This document shows positions 15,697-24,865 of a stretch of DNA of 49,258 nt, piece by piece (position 1 is the stretch's first letter; every line of letters starts with the position of its first letter). The notes beneath the pieces were generated by a model, which saw only the letters and a program-made list of their open reading frames with translations, had not been told where the DNA came from and ran no database searches. The DNA is from an uncultured Lachnospiraceae bacterium. Lineage in GTDB: Bacteria > Bacillota > Clostridia > Lachnospirales > Lachnospiraceae. The stretch lies in the NCBI GenBank assembly GCA_910577105.1, contig CAJTMB010000025.1, positions 1 through 49,258 of the forward strand, in the 5' to 3' direction. The position numbers were made by a program, and so were the translations under genes.

Positions 15697-16860
15697 ATGA
15701 AAAAGGCGGTATTGAGCAGGGGGAAAATTGCATTGGCAGTGCTTGTTGCAATATTAGTCTGCGAAATTCCTGCCATAGCTTATGCAACAACCACACAGGA
15801 AAAGCTGGATGAGGCTATACAAGATAAAAAGGATTTACAGAATAAAATAGATGATAATAATGAAAAGCTGGATGACTTAAAGGATACGGAGACCGGATTA
15901 AAAACGGAACTGAAAGACTTGAACACACAGCTTAGCGAAGTGAGTGCAAATCTTGAAAGCCTTGAACAGCAGATTGCCGAAAAAGAAGTCCAGATTGAAG
16001 TTATCACGGTGAATCTGGAAGAAGCCAGGGAAACGGAAAAGTGGCAGTATGAATGCATGGAAAAACGGATTCAGTATATGTACGTGGAAGGAGAACTGGA
16101 TTACCTGGACCTTCTTTTTTCCGTTACCAGTTTCAGTGACTTTCTGAACTACCGTGATTATTTTGCAGCTATGGCGGATTATGACAGGAATATGCTGGAG
16201 GAGTATGAGGCAACCAGGCAGATGATAGAAGAAGAAGAAGCAAGGCTGAAGCAGGAAAAAGTAGAATTGGACAACCTTTTGGTGGCTGCGGAGGCGGAAA
16301 AAAGTAAAGTGGCGGGGCTTATCAGCCAGACATCCAACAGTATTTCAAAGTACGGTGACCTGATAGACAAGGCAGAAGAGGAAGCGCGTGCTTACGAAGC
16401 GGAAATGAAAAAGAAAGACGAAGACATTGAGTATCTCAAGAAAAAGATTGCGGAAGAAAAGGCCCTTTCCCAGGCGGCAGCAAATGCAGCATGGAGGGAT
16501 ATTTCCGAGGTGACTTTTGCGGACAGTGACAGAAAGCTTCTGGCAAATATCATTTACTGTGAAGCGGGTGGAGAACCCTATGAAGGGAAGCTTGCGGTCG
16601 GGGCAGTGGTCATTAACCGTGTGCTCAGTTCCCGCTATCCGGACACGGTGGTGGGGGTTATCTATCAGAAGAGCCAGTTTTCACCGGTGGCAAGCGGCAG
16701 GCTTGATTTGGCTCTGTCAGTGGACAAGGCGACACCGAGCTGCTATCAGGCTGCCGATGAAGCCATGGCTGGCATCACAAATGTGGGAAGCTGCCTGTAT
16801 TTCAGGACACCGATAGAGGGTCTGACCGGCATTAACATCGGCGGACATGTTTTCTATTAG
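15697..16860 (+). CDS. Secreted coiled-coil cell-wall hydrolase, SleB/Hydrolase_2 domain
   Basis: 387 residues: signal peptide (about 1-31, ending AIAYA), a long coiled coil (about 35-255, rich in Glu/Lys heptads, like CwlO or PcsB N-terminal regions) and a C-terminal Hydrolase_2 domain (about 265-387). The latter begins LLANIIYCEAGGEPYEGKLA, where Glu of YCEAGGEP is the catalytic residue in SleB-type lytic transglycosylases. The coiled coil often keeps such enzymes off until an FtsEX-like partner acts; that is inference. The ATG at 15697 has GAGGAAAGG upstream and is preferred to a GTG at 15682. Confidence 0.9.
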   Translation: MKKAVLSRGKIALAVLVAILVCEIPAIAYATTTQEKLDEAIQDKKDLQNKIDDNNEKLDDLKDTETGLKTELKDLNTQLSEVSANLESLEQQIAEKEVQIEVITVNLEEARETEKWQYECMEKRIQYMYVEGELDYLDLLFSVTSFSDFLNYRDYFAAMADYDRNMLEEYEATRQMIEEEEARLKQEKVELDNLLVAAEAEKSKVAGLISQTSNSISKYGDLIDKAEEEARAYEAEMKKKDEDIEYLKKKIAEEKALSQAAANAAWRDISEVTFADSDRKLLANIIYCEAGGEPYEGKLAVGAVVINRVLSSRYPDTVVGVIYQKSQFSPVASGRLDLALSVDKATPSCYQAADEAMAGITNVGSCLYFRTPIEGLTGINIGGHVFY

Positions 16861-16977
16861 GCTGGGAGGCTTCCACGATTTTAGAGTCTCATTTTCATGG
16901 TGCAAAAGTCGTTTGCCGAATTTATTTTGCACAGCATGCCGGTTGAAGTTACCTAAGGGGTTTTTGAGGTCTAACGA
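16861..16977. other. Gap between convergent hydrolase and DUF402 genes
   Basis: An 8-bp inverted repeat GTGCAAAA (16900-16907) / TTTTGCAC (16925-16932) with a 17-nt loop could end transcription from either side, but it lacks a canonical GC-rich stem. Nothing else is seen. Confidence 0.35.
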
Positions 16978-17457
16978 TTAAAGTCCGAGGTCATTTAACT
17001 CTGCCTGCATACGGAAAAACTGGTTGGCGTAAATCCGGCTTAACAGGGTGTTTAACTGTAACAGGGCTGCTTTCAGGCTATCGGCGGAAAGCAGCCCTTT
17101 GTCAAAGGCCACCGCAAGCTCGTCCAAATCAACGACTTTGACCGAATTGTCCGGCATGATGATGACATCCGCAAGCAAATCGGTGACTATCATGGCATTG
17201 CCGTCCTGTTTGTAATCAAATTGTACGATATCACAGTACCAGCAGAACAGGCTTCCGTCTTTGCGGTAAAACTTACTGACTTTTATCCCGTCTTTTAAAA
17301 AATAGCAGGAAGCGCCGTACTGGAAAGCCGTTTTGGGATTCAGTGTTTTCCACTTGGTGACGATGACATCCTCCGTGTGTTTGACAATGACATCTCCTTC
17401 CAGTAAGATGCATTCTTCCGGAATCAGGCGTCTGCGGTAAAGGGCGAGGGTACTCAT
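16978..17457 (-). CDS. DUF402 domain protein
   Basis: 159 residues. TKWKTLNPKTAFQYGASCYF, FYRKDGSLFCWYCDIVQFDY and DLLADVIIMPDNSVKVVDLD match the DUF402 family, which includes FomD-like and nucleoside di/triphosphate phosphatases such as Staphylococcus Ntdp. Members bind divalent metal through acidic residues, consistent with the DLLADV and VVDLDEL stretches. A nucleotide phosphatase role is plausible but not proven. It diverges from the ATP synthase operon and has its own promoter (17505-17533). Confidence 0.85.
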   Translation of the reverse strand: MSTLALYRRRLIPEECILLEGDVIVKHTEDVIVTKWKTLNPKTAFQYGASCYFLKDGIKVSKFYRKDGSLFCWYCDIVQFDYKQDGNAMIVTDLLADVIIMPDNSVKVVDLDELAVAFDKGLLSADSLKAALLQLNTLLSRIYANQFFRMQAELNDLGL

Positions 17458-17504
17458 GAATAAACCTCCAAAAAGGACTGTTGCATCAATTAGTAATTAT
17501 CAAA

Positions 17505-17533
17505 ATACTACACCAGTAAACGGACATAGTCAA
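17505..17533 (-). promoter_or_regulatory. Promoter of the DUF402 gene
   Basis: Minus-strand TTGACT (17528-17533), 17-bp spacer and TAGTAT (17505-17510), about 50 nt before the ATG. Confidence 0.7.
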
Positions 17534-17570
17534 ATGAAATAATAAAAAATATGAAAATGCAGAAAGTGGC

Positions 17571-17599
17571 TGGACATTGCAGGTAAAAATGAGTATAAT
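17571..17599 (+). promoter_or_regulatory. ATP synthase operon promoter
   Basis: TGGACA (17571-17576), 17-bp spacer and consensus TATAAT (17594-17599). It lies about 40 nt before the GTG of atpZ and should drive the ten-gene operon. Confidence 0.8.
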
Positions 17600-17643
17600 T
17601 TACAATAGATTAATGATTGCCGGTAGCATAGTCGGAGGTAAAT

Positions 17644-17892
17644 GTGGCTAGACGTAAAAAATATGACAAAAGCGTATACCGGTCACTGGCATTGATTACG
17701 CAGTTTGGAATCAATATGCTGGTTCCTATTTTTTTGTGTTCTTTTCTGGGAATCTGGCTGGATAAGAAACTGGGGACTTCATGGATAATGATAGTTCTGT
17801 TTTTCATAGGAGCGCTGGCCGGATTCAGAAATTGTTTTTTGATGGCAAAACGAATTTACGGGGACAAAGATGGAGATGGCACTGACAGATAG
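17644..17892 (+). CDS. atpZ: AtpZ/AtpI-like ATP synthase accessory protein
   Basis: 82 residues with two transmembrane helices (about 15-37 and 45-66) and a basic N-terminus. SLALITQFGINMLVPIFLCS and FLGIWLDKKLGTS are typical of the AtpZ family (putative F0F1-ATPase subunit), which forms a small channel or chaperone for Mg2+ or c-ring assembly. The start is GTG with CGGAGGT upstream. It is the first gene of the atp operon and its end overlaps atpI by 23 nt. Confidence 0.88.
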   Translation: MARRKKYDKSVYRSLALITQFGINMLVPIFLCSFLGIWLDKKLGTSWIMIVLFFIGALAGFRNCFLMAKRIYGDKDGDGTDR

Positions 17893-18346
17893 GTTAAAAC
17901 GACTGGACAGGACGCTGCTTGAACTGATTACGGGGATTTGTGTTTTCGGTCTGGCATGTCAGTCTGCGGCTCTGCCGTTTTCGATAAATCAGGTGAAATT
18001 TGCCACGGGATTGTGGATGGGAATTTTGATTGCCTTTTTTTCTGCCGTTCATATGTGGCGCTCCCTGAACAAAGCTTTTATGTGTGATGAAAAATCTGCT
18101 GCGCGCCTTCTGGCAGGCGGCTATTTGATGCGTTACCTGATAACCGGGGTTTTTCTGGTAGTTCTATTTTACACAAATGCAGGTTATGTGCTTGCAGGTT
18201 TCCTTGGCGTTATGGGCATCAAAGCAGGGGCATACCTGCAGCCTGTGACACATAAATTTTACAATTGGATTTTTCACGAAAAAGACCCTGTTCCCCAACC
18301 TGTTTCAGAAGAGGAAGGAGAACCGGCAAAAAGCATGGAGGAGTAA
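17870..18346 (+). CDS. atpI: ATP synthase subunit I
   Basis: 158 residues with four predicted membrane helices (about 18-36, 44-62, 80-100, 103-120) and a polar acidic tail. Position between atpZ and atpB and the layout fit subunit I, an assembly factor for the c-ring that is not part of the final enzyme. Sequence conservation in this family is low, so the call rests largely on context. The ATG at 17870 lies inside atpZ, suggesting translational coupling; 17876 is an alternative. Confidence 0.8.
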   Translation: MEMALTDRLKRLDRTLLELITGICVFGLACQSAALPFSINQVKFATGLWMGILIAFFSAVHMWRSLNKAFMCDEKSAARLLAGGYLMRYLITGVFLVVLFYTNAGYVLAGFLGVMGIKAGAYLQPVTHKFYNWIFHEKDPVPQPVSEEEGEPAKSMEE

Positions 18347-18358
18347 GGAGGTGAAAGG

Positions 18359-19096
18359 ATGAAATACGGAATATTGATGTCATCAGGCGATGAAGTGGAT
18401 TTTATGATACACGGTCTGTTTAAGTATTCGTTTTTCGGGCATGAAGTGTGGATTACGACTTCCCATGTGTGTATCCTGATTGTCATGCTTGTAATTATCG
18501 GATTTGCAATCGCCGCCAACATCGCCATGAAACGTGCGTCTGAGGTTCCTTCGGGATTTCAGAATGTCGTGGAACTGATAGTAGAGAAACTGGACGGCAT
18601 GATTAATGGCACGATGGGAAAGAATGCGGTTAAGTTCCGCAATTATATCGGAACGGTGTTTATCTTCATTCTGCTCAGTAATATTTCGGGATTGCTGGGT
18701 TTGAGACCGCCTACGGCGGATTACGGCGTAACGCTTCCGTTAGGTCTTATGACGTTTGTGCTGATTCATTTCAACACATTCAGGCACCACAAGCTGAAAG
18801 AAATCTGGGTGGATAAATGTTCTCCGTTGCCGCCATGGCTGCCTATCTGGCTGCCCATCAACTTGATTGGTGATATTGCGGTACCCATTTCATTGTCCCT
18901 TCGTCTGTTTGCCAATGTGCTGTCCGGAGTGGTTATGATGGCACTGGTATACGGGCTGATAGGTAAACTGGCGCTTATCTGGCCGGCATTTTTGCATGTT
19001 TATCTCGATATTTTTTCGGGAGCGATTCAGACTTATGTATTCTGTATGCTGACGATGACTTATATTACCAATGCCATCGGAGAATCAGATTCATAG
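18359..19096 (+). CDS. atpB: ATP synthase Fo subunit a
   Basis: 245 residues, membrane protein with five to six helices. It forms the ion half-channels against the c-ring. The essential arginine is Arg182 in SLSLRLFANVLSG. NIIG-type motifs (FRNYIGTVFIFILLSNISGL) and the C-terminal AIQTYVFCMLTMTYITNAI are typical. GGAGG precedes the ATG. It lies 12 nt after atpI. Confidence 0.97.
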   Translation: MKYGILMSSGDEVDFMIHGLFKYSFFGHEVWITTSHVCILIVMLVIIGFAIAANIAMKRASEVPSGFQNVVELIVEKLDGMINGTMGKNAVKFRNYIGTVFIFILLSNISGLLGLRPPTADYGVTLPLGLMTFVLIHFNTFRHHKLKEIWVDKCSPLPPWLPIWLPINLIGDIAVPISLSLRLFANVLSGVVMMALVYGLIGKLALIWPAFLHVYLDIFSGAIQTYVFCMLTMTYITNAIGESDS

Positions 19097-19143
19097 CAAT
19101 TGTTATTCATTAAAACAGATTTTATTTTAAGGAGGAAATCATC

Positions 19144-19398
19144 ATGGAATTTAACGAGAATTTTATCAGAGGATGTTCTGCAATCGGCGCGGGTCTTGCC
19201 CTTATTGCCGGTATCGGACCCGGTGTAGGCCAGGGTATTGCGGCAGGACATGCGGCAGCAGCAGTAGGACGCAATCCGGGCGCTAAATCAGAAATTACAT
19301 CCACCATGCTTCTTGGTCAGGCAGTTGCTGAAACGACAGGTCTGTATGGTCTGGTTACCGCGCTGATTCTGATGTTCGTAAAACCTTTACTGCCGTAA
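19144..19398 (+). CDS. atpE: ATP synthase Fo subunit c, Na+-type signature
   Basis: 84 residues forming a two-helix hairpin. The loop RNPGAK contacts the stalk. Helix 1 has IAGIGPGVGQGIAAG with Gln30; helix 2 has GQAVAETTGLYGL with Val61, Glu63, Thr64 and Tyr68. These positions match the Na+-binding Gln32, Val63, Glu65, Ser66 and Tyr70 of the Ilyobacter tartaricus c subunit (offset of two, Thr for Ser). The ring is therefore probably Na+-coupled. AAGGAGGAAATC precedes the ATG. Confidence 0.96.
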   Translation: MEFNENFIRGCSAIGAGLALIAGIGPGVGQGIAAGHAAAAVGRNPGAKSEITSTMLLGQAVAETTGLYGLVTALILMFVKPLLP

Positions 19399-19447
19399 GG
19401 GCTTCCATTCCGGAAGAATCGGAAAACATAGAAAGGAGGCTTAAAGG

Positions 19448-19993
19448 GTGGATATTTTATTGACATCGGGCGAAACCATGACACGGCTGTTCAATCTTGA
19501 CTGGCAGTTGATTGCGGATTCTTGTCTGACGATGATTGCAATCCTGTTCCTGTTTGGGGCGCTTTCTTATTTTTTGTTTAATCCTGCAAGAAAAATGCTT
19601 GCCGGAAGGACAGAAAAGATTAAGAATGAGCTTTCCCAGGCTGCCAGTGACATGGAGGAAGCGAGAGCCTTGAAAGAGGCATATGAGGAAAAAATCCGCG
19701 ATATCCAGAAAGAAGCAGACAGCATTATGGCTGAGGCACGCAAAAAGGCTTTGATGAGCGAGAGCCAGATTATCGGTGACGCCAAAGCGGAGGCTGCCCG
19801 CATTATGGAAAGGGCCAGAGTTGAGGCGGAACTGGAAAAGAAGAAAGCGGCGGAAGACGTAAAGAAAGAAATGATTGCAGTTGCTTCCATGATGGCAGGC
19901 AAGGTGGTTGCCGGAACTATCGACACAACCGTGCAGGAAAGCCTTTTGGATGAAACTTTGAGAGAGATGGGTGAGAGCACATGGCTAAGCTGA
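19448..19993 (+). CDS. atpF: ATP synthase Fo subunit b
   Basis: 181 residues: one transmembrane helix (about 23-44) then a long charged coiled coil (about 50-155), the peripheral stalk linking Fo to F1. The start is GTG with AAAGGAGG upstream. An extra N-terminal stretch of about 20 residues precedes the membrane helix. Its 3' end overlaps atpH by 13 nt, implying coupled translation. Confidence 0.94.
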   Translation: MDILLTSGETMTRLFNLDWQLIADSCLTMIAILFLFGALSYFLFNPARKMLAGRTEKIKNELSQAASDMEEARALKEAYEEKIRDIQKEADSIMAEARKKALMSESQIIGDAKAEAARIMERARVEAELEKKKAAEDVKKEMIAVASMMAGKVVAGTIDTTVQESLLDETLREMGESTWLS

Positions 19994-20529
19994 TAGAAGA
20001 GGTATACGGTGAGGCTTTGTTTGAACTGGCTTTGGAGGAAGAAAAAAGTGAAAACCTCTTAAAGGAAGTTTGTGAAATCAAACAGGTGCTTGCCCAAAAT
20101 ACCGAACTTGCAAAACTGATGCAGCATCCCGGCATTCCTGAAAACGAAAAGGAAGCTGTCCTGAAAGGAATATGGGAAGGGCGCATCAGCAGGGAAGTGA
20201 CAGGACTTATGCTGTTGTTGTTAAAAAAAGAGCATTACAGACAACTCCCCCTTGTGCTGGATTATTTCATAAATAAAATGAAAGCGAGAAAAGGGATTGG
20301 GATTGCTTACGTTAAGACGGCGGTTCCCCTTTCCCGAGCGCAGCGGGAACGTGTAGAAAAGCGGCTTTTGGAGACCACTGCCTATCAATCTTTGGAAATG
20401 CATTTTGAAGTGGACGAAGCCTTGATTGGCGGTATTGTCATCCGCATCGGCGACAGGGTGGTGGATAACAGTATTAAAACCAGGCTGGAAAATTTAGGCA
20501 GACAGTTATATCAGATTAAGCTGCAGTAA
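19981..20529 (+). CDS. atpH: ATP synthase F1 subunit delta
   Basis: 182 residues. It joins the b-subunit stalk to the top of the alpha3-beta3 head. The N-terminal helical bundle (IEEVYGEALFELALEEEK) and the C-terminal DEALIGGIVIRIGDRVVDNS are family hallmarks. It overlaps atpF and is followed by atpA after 33 nt. Confidence 0.95.
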   Translation: MAKLIEEVYGEALFELALEEEKSENLLKEVCEIKQVLAQNTELAKLMQHPGIPENEKEAVLKGIWEGRISREVTGLMLLLLKKEHYRQLPLVLDYFINKMKARKGIGIAYVKTAVPLSRAQRERVEKRLLETTAYQSLEMHFEVDEALIGGIVIRIGDRVVDNSIKTRLENLGRQLYQIKLQ

Positions 20530-20562
20530 TGCAGACACTAAAAGAAAGGTGCGAACGGAACC

Positions 20563-22077
20563 ATGAATTTGAAACCAGAAGAGATAAGTTCCGTAATCAA
20601 GGAGCAGATAAAAAGATACGCAGCCGAAATGGAAGTATCCGAAGTGGGTACGGTTATCCAGGTGGCAGATGGTATTGCGCGTGTACATGGACTGGAAAAT
20701 GCCATGCAGGGCGAGCTTTTGGAATTTCCCGGTGAAGTGTATGGCATGGTCTTAAACCTTGAGGAAGACAATGTGGGCGCCGTGCTTTTGGGCAGCCAGA
20801 AAAGCATTAATGAGGGTGATGTGGTAAAAACAACCGGCAGGGTGGTAGAAGTGCCGGTGGGAGATGCTTTGCTTGGACGTGTGGTCAATGCACTGGGGCA
20901 GCCTATTGACGGAAAAGGTCCGGTTCAGACGGGCAAGTACCGTAAAATAGAAAGGGTGGCTTCCGGCGTTATTACCAGAAAATCCGTAGACACCCCGTTG
21001 CAGACAGGCATTAAGGCCATTGATTCCATGGTACCTATCGGAAGAGGCCAGCGTGAATTGATTATCGGAGACAGGCAGACAGGTAAAACTGCCATTGCCA
21101 TTGATACGATTATTAACCAGAAGGGACAGGACGTAAAGTGTATTTATGTCGCAATCGGACAAAAAGCGTCAACTGTGGCAACCATTGTAAAGACATTGGA
21201 AGAAAACGGTGCACTTGCGTACACAACGGTTGTGGCAGCCACGGCCAGTGAACTTGCACCCTTACAGTATATAGCCCCTTATTCAGGATGCGCTATCGGA
21301 GAGGAATGGATGGAGAACGGTGAGGACGTGCTGGTCATCTATGATGATTTGAGTAAACATGCAGCCGCATACCGTACACTTTCCCTTTTGTTAAAGCGTC
21401 CGCCCGGACGTGAAGCATATCCCGGCGACGTGTTTTATCTCCATTCAAGACTGTTGGAGCGTGCAGCCAGGATGAGTGATGAGTACGGCGGAGGCTCCCT
21501 TACGGCGCTGCCGATTATTGAAACGCAGGCAGGAGATGTATCTGCGTATATTCCTACCAATGTCATCTCCATTACCGACGGACAGATTTATCTGGAAACA
21601 GAGATGTTTAATGCAGGTTTCAGACCGGCAGTAAATGCAGGTCTTTCCGTGTCGAGGGTAGGTGGTGCAGCACAGATTAAGGCTATGAAGAAAATAGCCG
21701 CTCCCATCCGTGTGGAACTTGCGCAGTACAGGGAACTGGCAGCTTTTGCACAGTTTGGTTCGGAACTGGATGCAGACACCAAAGAAAAGCTGGCACAGGG
21801 CGAAAGGATTAAGGAGATTTTAAAACAGCCCCAGTATCAGCCCATGCCGGTACAATATCAGGTAATCATTATTTATGCGGCAACAAACAAATATCTGCTG
21901 GATGTACCTGTTACGGATATTACCCGGTTTGAAAAAGAGTTTTTTGAGTATCTGGATACAAAATATCCTGAAGTTCCGAAGGCAATTGCAGAGGATAAGG
22001 TGATTTCCGAAGTGACGGAAGAGTCTTTGAAAAAAGCTCTTACCGGATTTAAGGCAGAGTTTAAAACTGGCAGATAG
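20563..22077 (+). CDS. atpA: ATP synthase F1 subunit alpha
   Basis: 504 residues, the usual length. It binds nucleotide at the non-catalytic sites; the Walker A is GDRQTGKTAIA (about residues 169-179). MNLKPEEISSVIKEQIKRY at the N-terminus and VSRVGGAAQIKAMKK near residue 370 are typical. The ATG has GAAAGG upstream at somewhat long spacing. It is central in the operon, 15 nt before atpG. Confidence 0.98.
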   Translation: MNLKPEEISSVIKEQIKRYAAEMEVSEVGTVIQVADGIARVHGLENAMQGELLEFPGEVYGMVLNLEEDNVGAVLLGSQKSINEGDVVKTTGRVVEVPVGDALLGRVVNALGQPIDGKGPVQTGKYRKIERVASGVITRKSVDTPLQTGIKAIDSMVPIGRGQRELIIGDRQTGKTAIAIDTIINQKGQDVKCIYVAIGQKASTVATIVKTLEENGALAYTTVVAATASELAPLQYIAPYSGCAIGEEWMENGEDVLVIYDDLSKHAAAYRTLSLLLKRPPGREAYPGDVFYLHSRLLERAARMSDEYGGGSLTALPIIETQAGDVSAYIPTNVISITDGQIYLETEMFNAGFRPAVNAGLSVSRVGGAAQIKAMKKIAAPIRVELAQYRELAAFAQFGSELDADTKEKLAQGERIKEILKQPQYQPMPVQYQVIIIYAATNKYLLDVPVTDITRFEKEFFEYLDTKYPEVPKAIAEDKVISEVTEESLKKALTGFKAEFKTGR

Positions 22078-22092
22078 GAAGGGTGATTATTT

Positions 22093-22971
22093 ATGGCATC
22101 CATGCGAGATATTAAACGCCGTAAAGGCAGTATACAGAGCACCCAGCAGATTACAAAGGCCATGAAACTGGTATCTACGGTCAAACTGCAGCGGGCAAGG
22201 CAGAATGCGGAACGTTCACAGAATTATTTTACCTGCATGTATGAAACGGTAACTTCCATACTGGACCGGACCATTGGCATGAGACATCCTTATCTGGACG
22301 GTAAGAGTTCAGGCAAAAAGGCGATAATTGTCATGACCTCCAACAGGGGGCTTGCCGGCGGTTACAATTCCAATATTGTAAAGCTTGTGACGGGAAGCGG
22401 ATTTGCCAAGGAAGACGTCGTGATTTATGCAGTCGGGAAAAAGGGCAGGGATGCCCTGGACAGACAGGGATATGAGATAGTCGTGGATGCTTCTGACATA
22501 GCGGAGGAACCGGTTTATGCGGATGCAATGGCGCTTGCCAAAAGACTGCTTTCTTCTTTTGAGAAGGGAGAAATCAGTGAAATATATCTGGCATACACCC
22601 ATTTTAAAAACACAGTAAGCCACATTCCCACCCTTCTTAAGCTGTTGCCGGTACAGATGCCGGACAAAGAGGAGGAATTCGGGGAGGAAGAAGGAACAGG
22701 GAAAGAAATCAGCGCCCCCATGAATTTTGAAATGGAGGATGAGGATGCTTTGAACCTTCTTATCCCGAAGTACATTACCAGTCTGATTTACGGGGGACTG
22801 GTAGAATCCGTGGCAAGTGAAAACGGCGCCAGAATGCAGGCGATGGACTCAGCAACCAGCAATGCAGAAGAGATGATTGAAGACTTGACATTAATGTATA
22901 ACAGGGCGCGTCAGGGCTCCATTACACAGGAACTGACGGAAATCATTGCAGGTGCGGGTGCAATATCTTAA
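22093..22971 (+). CDS. atpG: ATP synthase F1 subunit gamma
   Basis: 292 residues. The rotary shaft: N-terminal helix MRDIKRRKGSIQSTQQITKA and C-terminal helix SATSNAEEMIEDLTLMYNRA coil inside the alpha3-beta3 ring. The middle Rossmann-like domain has MTSNRGLAGGYNSNI. An acidic insert (about residues 195-215, EEEFGEEEGTGKE) sits before the last helix. GGAAGGGTG serves as ribosome site. Confidence 0.97.
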   Translation: MASMRDIKRRKGSIQSTQQITKAMKLVSTVKLQRARQNAERSQNYFTCMYETVTSILDRTIGMRHPYLDGKSSGKKAIIVMTSNRGLAGGYNSNIVKLVTGSGFAKEDVVIYAVGKKGRDALDRQGYEIVVDASDIAEEPVYADAMALAKRLLSSFEKGEISEIYLAYTHFKNTVSHIPTLLKLLPVQMPDKEEEFGEEEGTGKEISAPMNFEMEDEDALNLLIPKYITSLIYGGLVESVASENGARMQAMDSATSNAEEMIEDLTLMYNRARQGSITQELTEIIAGAGAIS

Positions 22972-22991
22972 AGGAGAGAAAGGACAACAAG

Positions 22992-24383
22992 ATGGCAGGA
23001 GTAAATAAAGGTAAGATTACCCAGATAATCGGTGCGGTTTTGGATATTCGTTTCGATGAAGGTCATCTTCCTGAGATTAATGAGGCAATCATGATACCCT
23101 TAAAAGATGGGGAGAGCCTGACGGTGGAAGTTGCCCAGCATCTGGGAGATGACACGGTAAGGTGTATTGCCATGGGTACCACGGACGGACTTGTCCGCGG
23201 AATGGAAGCAAATGCAACAGGTGCGCCGATTTCCGTACCTGTCGGGGAAAATACCCTGGGACGTATATTCAATGTTTTGGGAAATCCCATAGACAATAAA
23301 CCGGCGCCTCAAAATGTATCATATGAGCCAATTCACAGACCGGCTCCGGAGTTTTCCGAGCAGTCTACACAGACAGAGCTTCTGGAAACGGGAATCAAGG
23401 TAGTTGATTTGCTGTGCCCCTATCAGAAGGGTGGTAAAATCGGTCTTTTCGGAGGCGCAGGCGTAGGCAAGACCGTGCTTATCCAGGAACTTATCAGAAA
23501 TATTGCAACGGAGCACGGCGGCTATTCCGTATTTACAGGAGTAGGGGAACGTACCCGTGAAGGCAATGATTTGTATCATGAAATGACGGAATCGGGAGTT
23601 ATCGACAAAACTACCATGGTGTTTGGGCAGATGAACGAACCGCCCGGAGCCCGTATGAGGGTCGGACTTACCGGATTGACAATGGCAGAATATTTCAGGG
23701 ATAAGGGCGGAAAGGATGTGCTGCTGTTTATCGATAATATTTTCCGTTTTACGCAGGCAGGTTCCGAGGTTTCCGCGCTGCTCGGACGTATGCCGTCAGC
23801 AGTAGGTTACCAGCCCACATTACAGACGGAAATGGGCGCGCTGCAGGAACGTATTACTTCCACAAAGAATGGTTCCATCACTTCTGTTCAGGCAGTGTAT
23901 GTACCGGCGGATGACTTGACGGACCCGGCTCCCGCGACAACATTTGCCCATCTGGACGCAACGACGGTGCTTTCACGTTCCATTGTGGAACTGGGAATTT
24001 ATCCGGCTGTGGACCCGCTGGAATCCACTTCCCGTATTCTGGACCCCAGGATTGTGGGAGAAGAGCATTACGCGGTTGCGCGTGGTGTGCAGGAGATTTT
24101 GCAGCGGTACAAGGAATTGCAGGATATCATTGCAATCTTAGGTATGGATGAATTGTCCGAGGAGGATAAGCTGGTGGTTTCCCGTGCCAGAAAGGTACAG
24201 AGATTTTTATCCCAGCCGTTCTTTGTTGCAGGACAGTTTACCGGACTGGAAGGAAAGTATGTACCCGTTTCCGAAACAATCAGAGGTTTCAGGGAGATTC
24301 TTGACGGCAAACATGATGACGTTCCCGAAAGCTATTTCCTGAATGTGGGAAGTATTGATGACGTGCTGGCAAAAGTAAAATAA
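22992..24383 (+). CDS. atpD: ATP synthase F1 subunit beta
   Basis: 463 residues. Catalytic nucleotide subunit with Walker A GGAGVGKTVLI, the catalytic glutamate in GVGERTREGNDLY and Walker B DVLLFIDNIFRFTQAG. The DELSEED-type loop is present as MDELSEEDKL. It lies 20 nt after atpG and 9 nt before atpC. Confidence 0.99.
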   Translation: MAGVNKGKITQIIGAVLDIRFDEGHLPEINEAIMIPLKDGESLTVEVAQHLGDDTVRCIAMGTTDGLVRGMEANATGAPISVPVGENTLGRIFNVLGNPIDNKPAPQNVSYEPIHRPAPEFSEQSTQTELLETGIKVVDLLCPYQKGGKIGLFGGAGVGKTVLIQELIRNIATEHGGYSVFTGVGERTREGNDLYHEMTESGVIDKTTMVFGQMNEPPGARMRVGLTGLTMAEYFRDKGGKDVLLFIDNIFRFTQAGSEVSALLGRMPSAVGYQPTLQTEMGALQERITSTKNGSITSVQAVYVPADDLTDPAPATTFAHLDATTVLSRSIVELGIYPAVDPLESTSRILDPRIVGEEHYAVARGVQEILQRYKELQDIIAILGMDELSEEDKLVVSRARKVQRFLSQPFFVAGQFTGLEGKYVPVSETIRGFREILDGKHDDVPESYFLNVGSIDDVLAKVK

Positions 24384-24392
24384 GAGGTAGCC

Positions 24393-24788
24393 ATGGAAGA
24401 GTTTAAATTACGGATTATTACTCCCGACAGGGTATTTTATGAAAACAATATTGAGATGGTGGAGTTTAATACCACGGAAGGGGAAATCGGTGTATTGCCG
24501 GGACATATTCCCATGACGGTGATTGTAAAACCAGGTATTCTCACTATCACAGAGGAAAATGAAAAGAAGGAAGCAGCGCTGCATGCCGGCTTTGCGGAAA
24601 TTCTGCCGGATGGTGTCACCATAATGGCGGAAATCGTTGAGTGGCCGGCAGAAATAGATATACATCGTGCAGAGGCTGCACGGCAGCGTGCGGAGGAGCG
24701 TATCAGGAACCACACGTCGGAAACAGATATGGCGCGTGCCCAGACCGCTTTGCTGCGTGCGATTGCCCGGATATCCGTATTAAAGTAA
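24393..24788 (+). CDS. atpC: ATP synthase F1 subunit epsilon
   Basis: 131 residues: N-terminal beta-sandwich (FNTTEGEIGVLPGHIPMTVI) and a C-terminal two-helix domain (about 85-131) that can inhibit ATP hydrolysis in this family. It is the last gene of the operon, followed by a terminator 11 nt later. Confidence 0.96.
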   Translation: MEEFKLRIITPDRVFYENNIEMVEFNTTEGEIGVLPGHIPMTVIVKPGILTITEENEKKEAALHAGFAEILPDGVTIMAEIVEWPAEIDIHRAEAARQRAEERIRNHTSETDMARAQTALLRAIARISVLK

Positions 24789-24799
24789 AATACTAAGGA

Positions 24800-24844
24800 A
24801 TGCTTCGGACAGACAGAGTCTGTCTGGGGCATTTCTTTGTTTTT
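24800..24844 (+). terminator. Terminator of the ATP synthase operon
   Basis: 14-bp stem ATGCTTCGGACAGA (24800-24813) with TCTGTCTGGGGCAT (24819-24832), three wobble pairs, followed by the T-rich TTCTTTGTTTTT. Confidence 0.88.
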
Positions 24845-24865
24845 CAGCAAGGTATGGAGGGAAAG

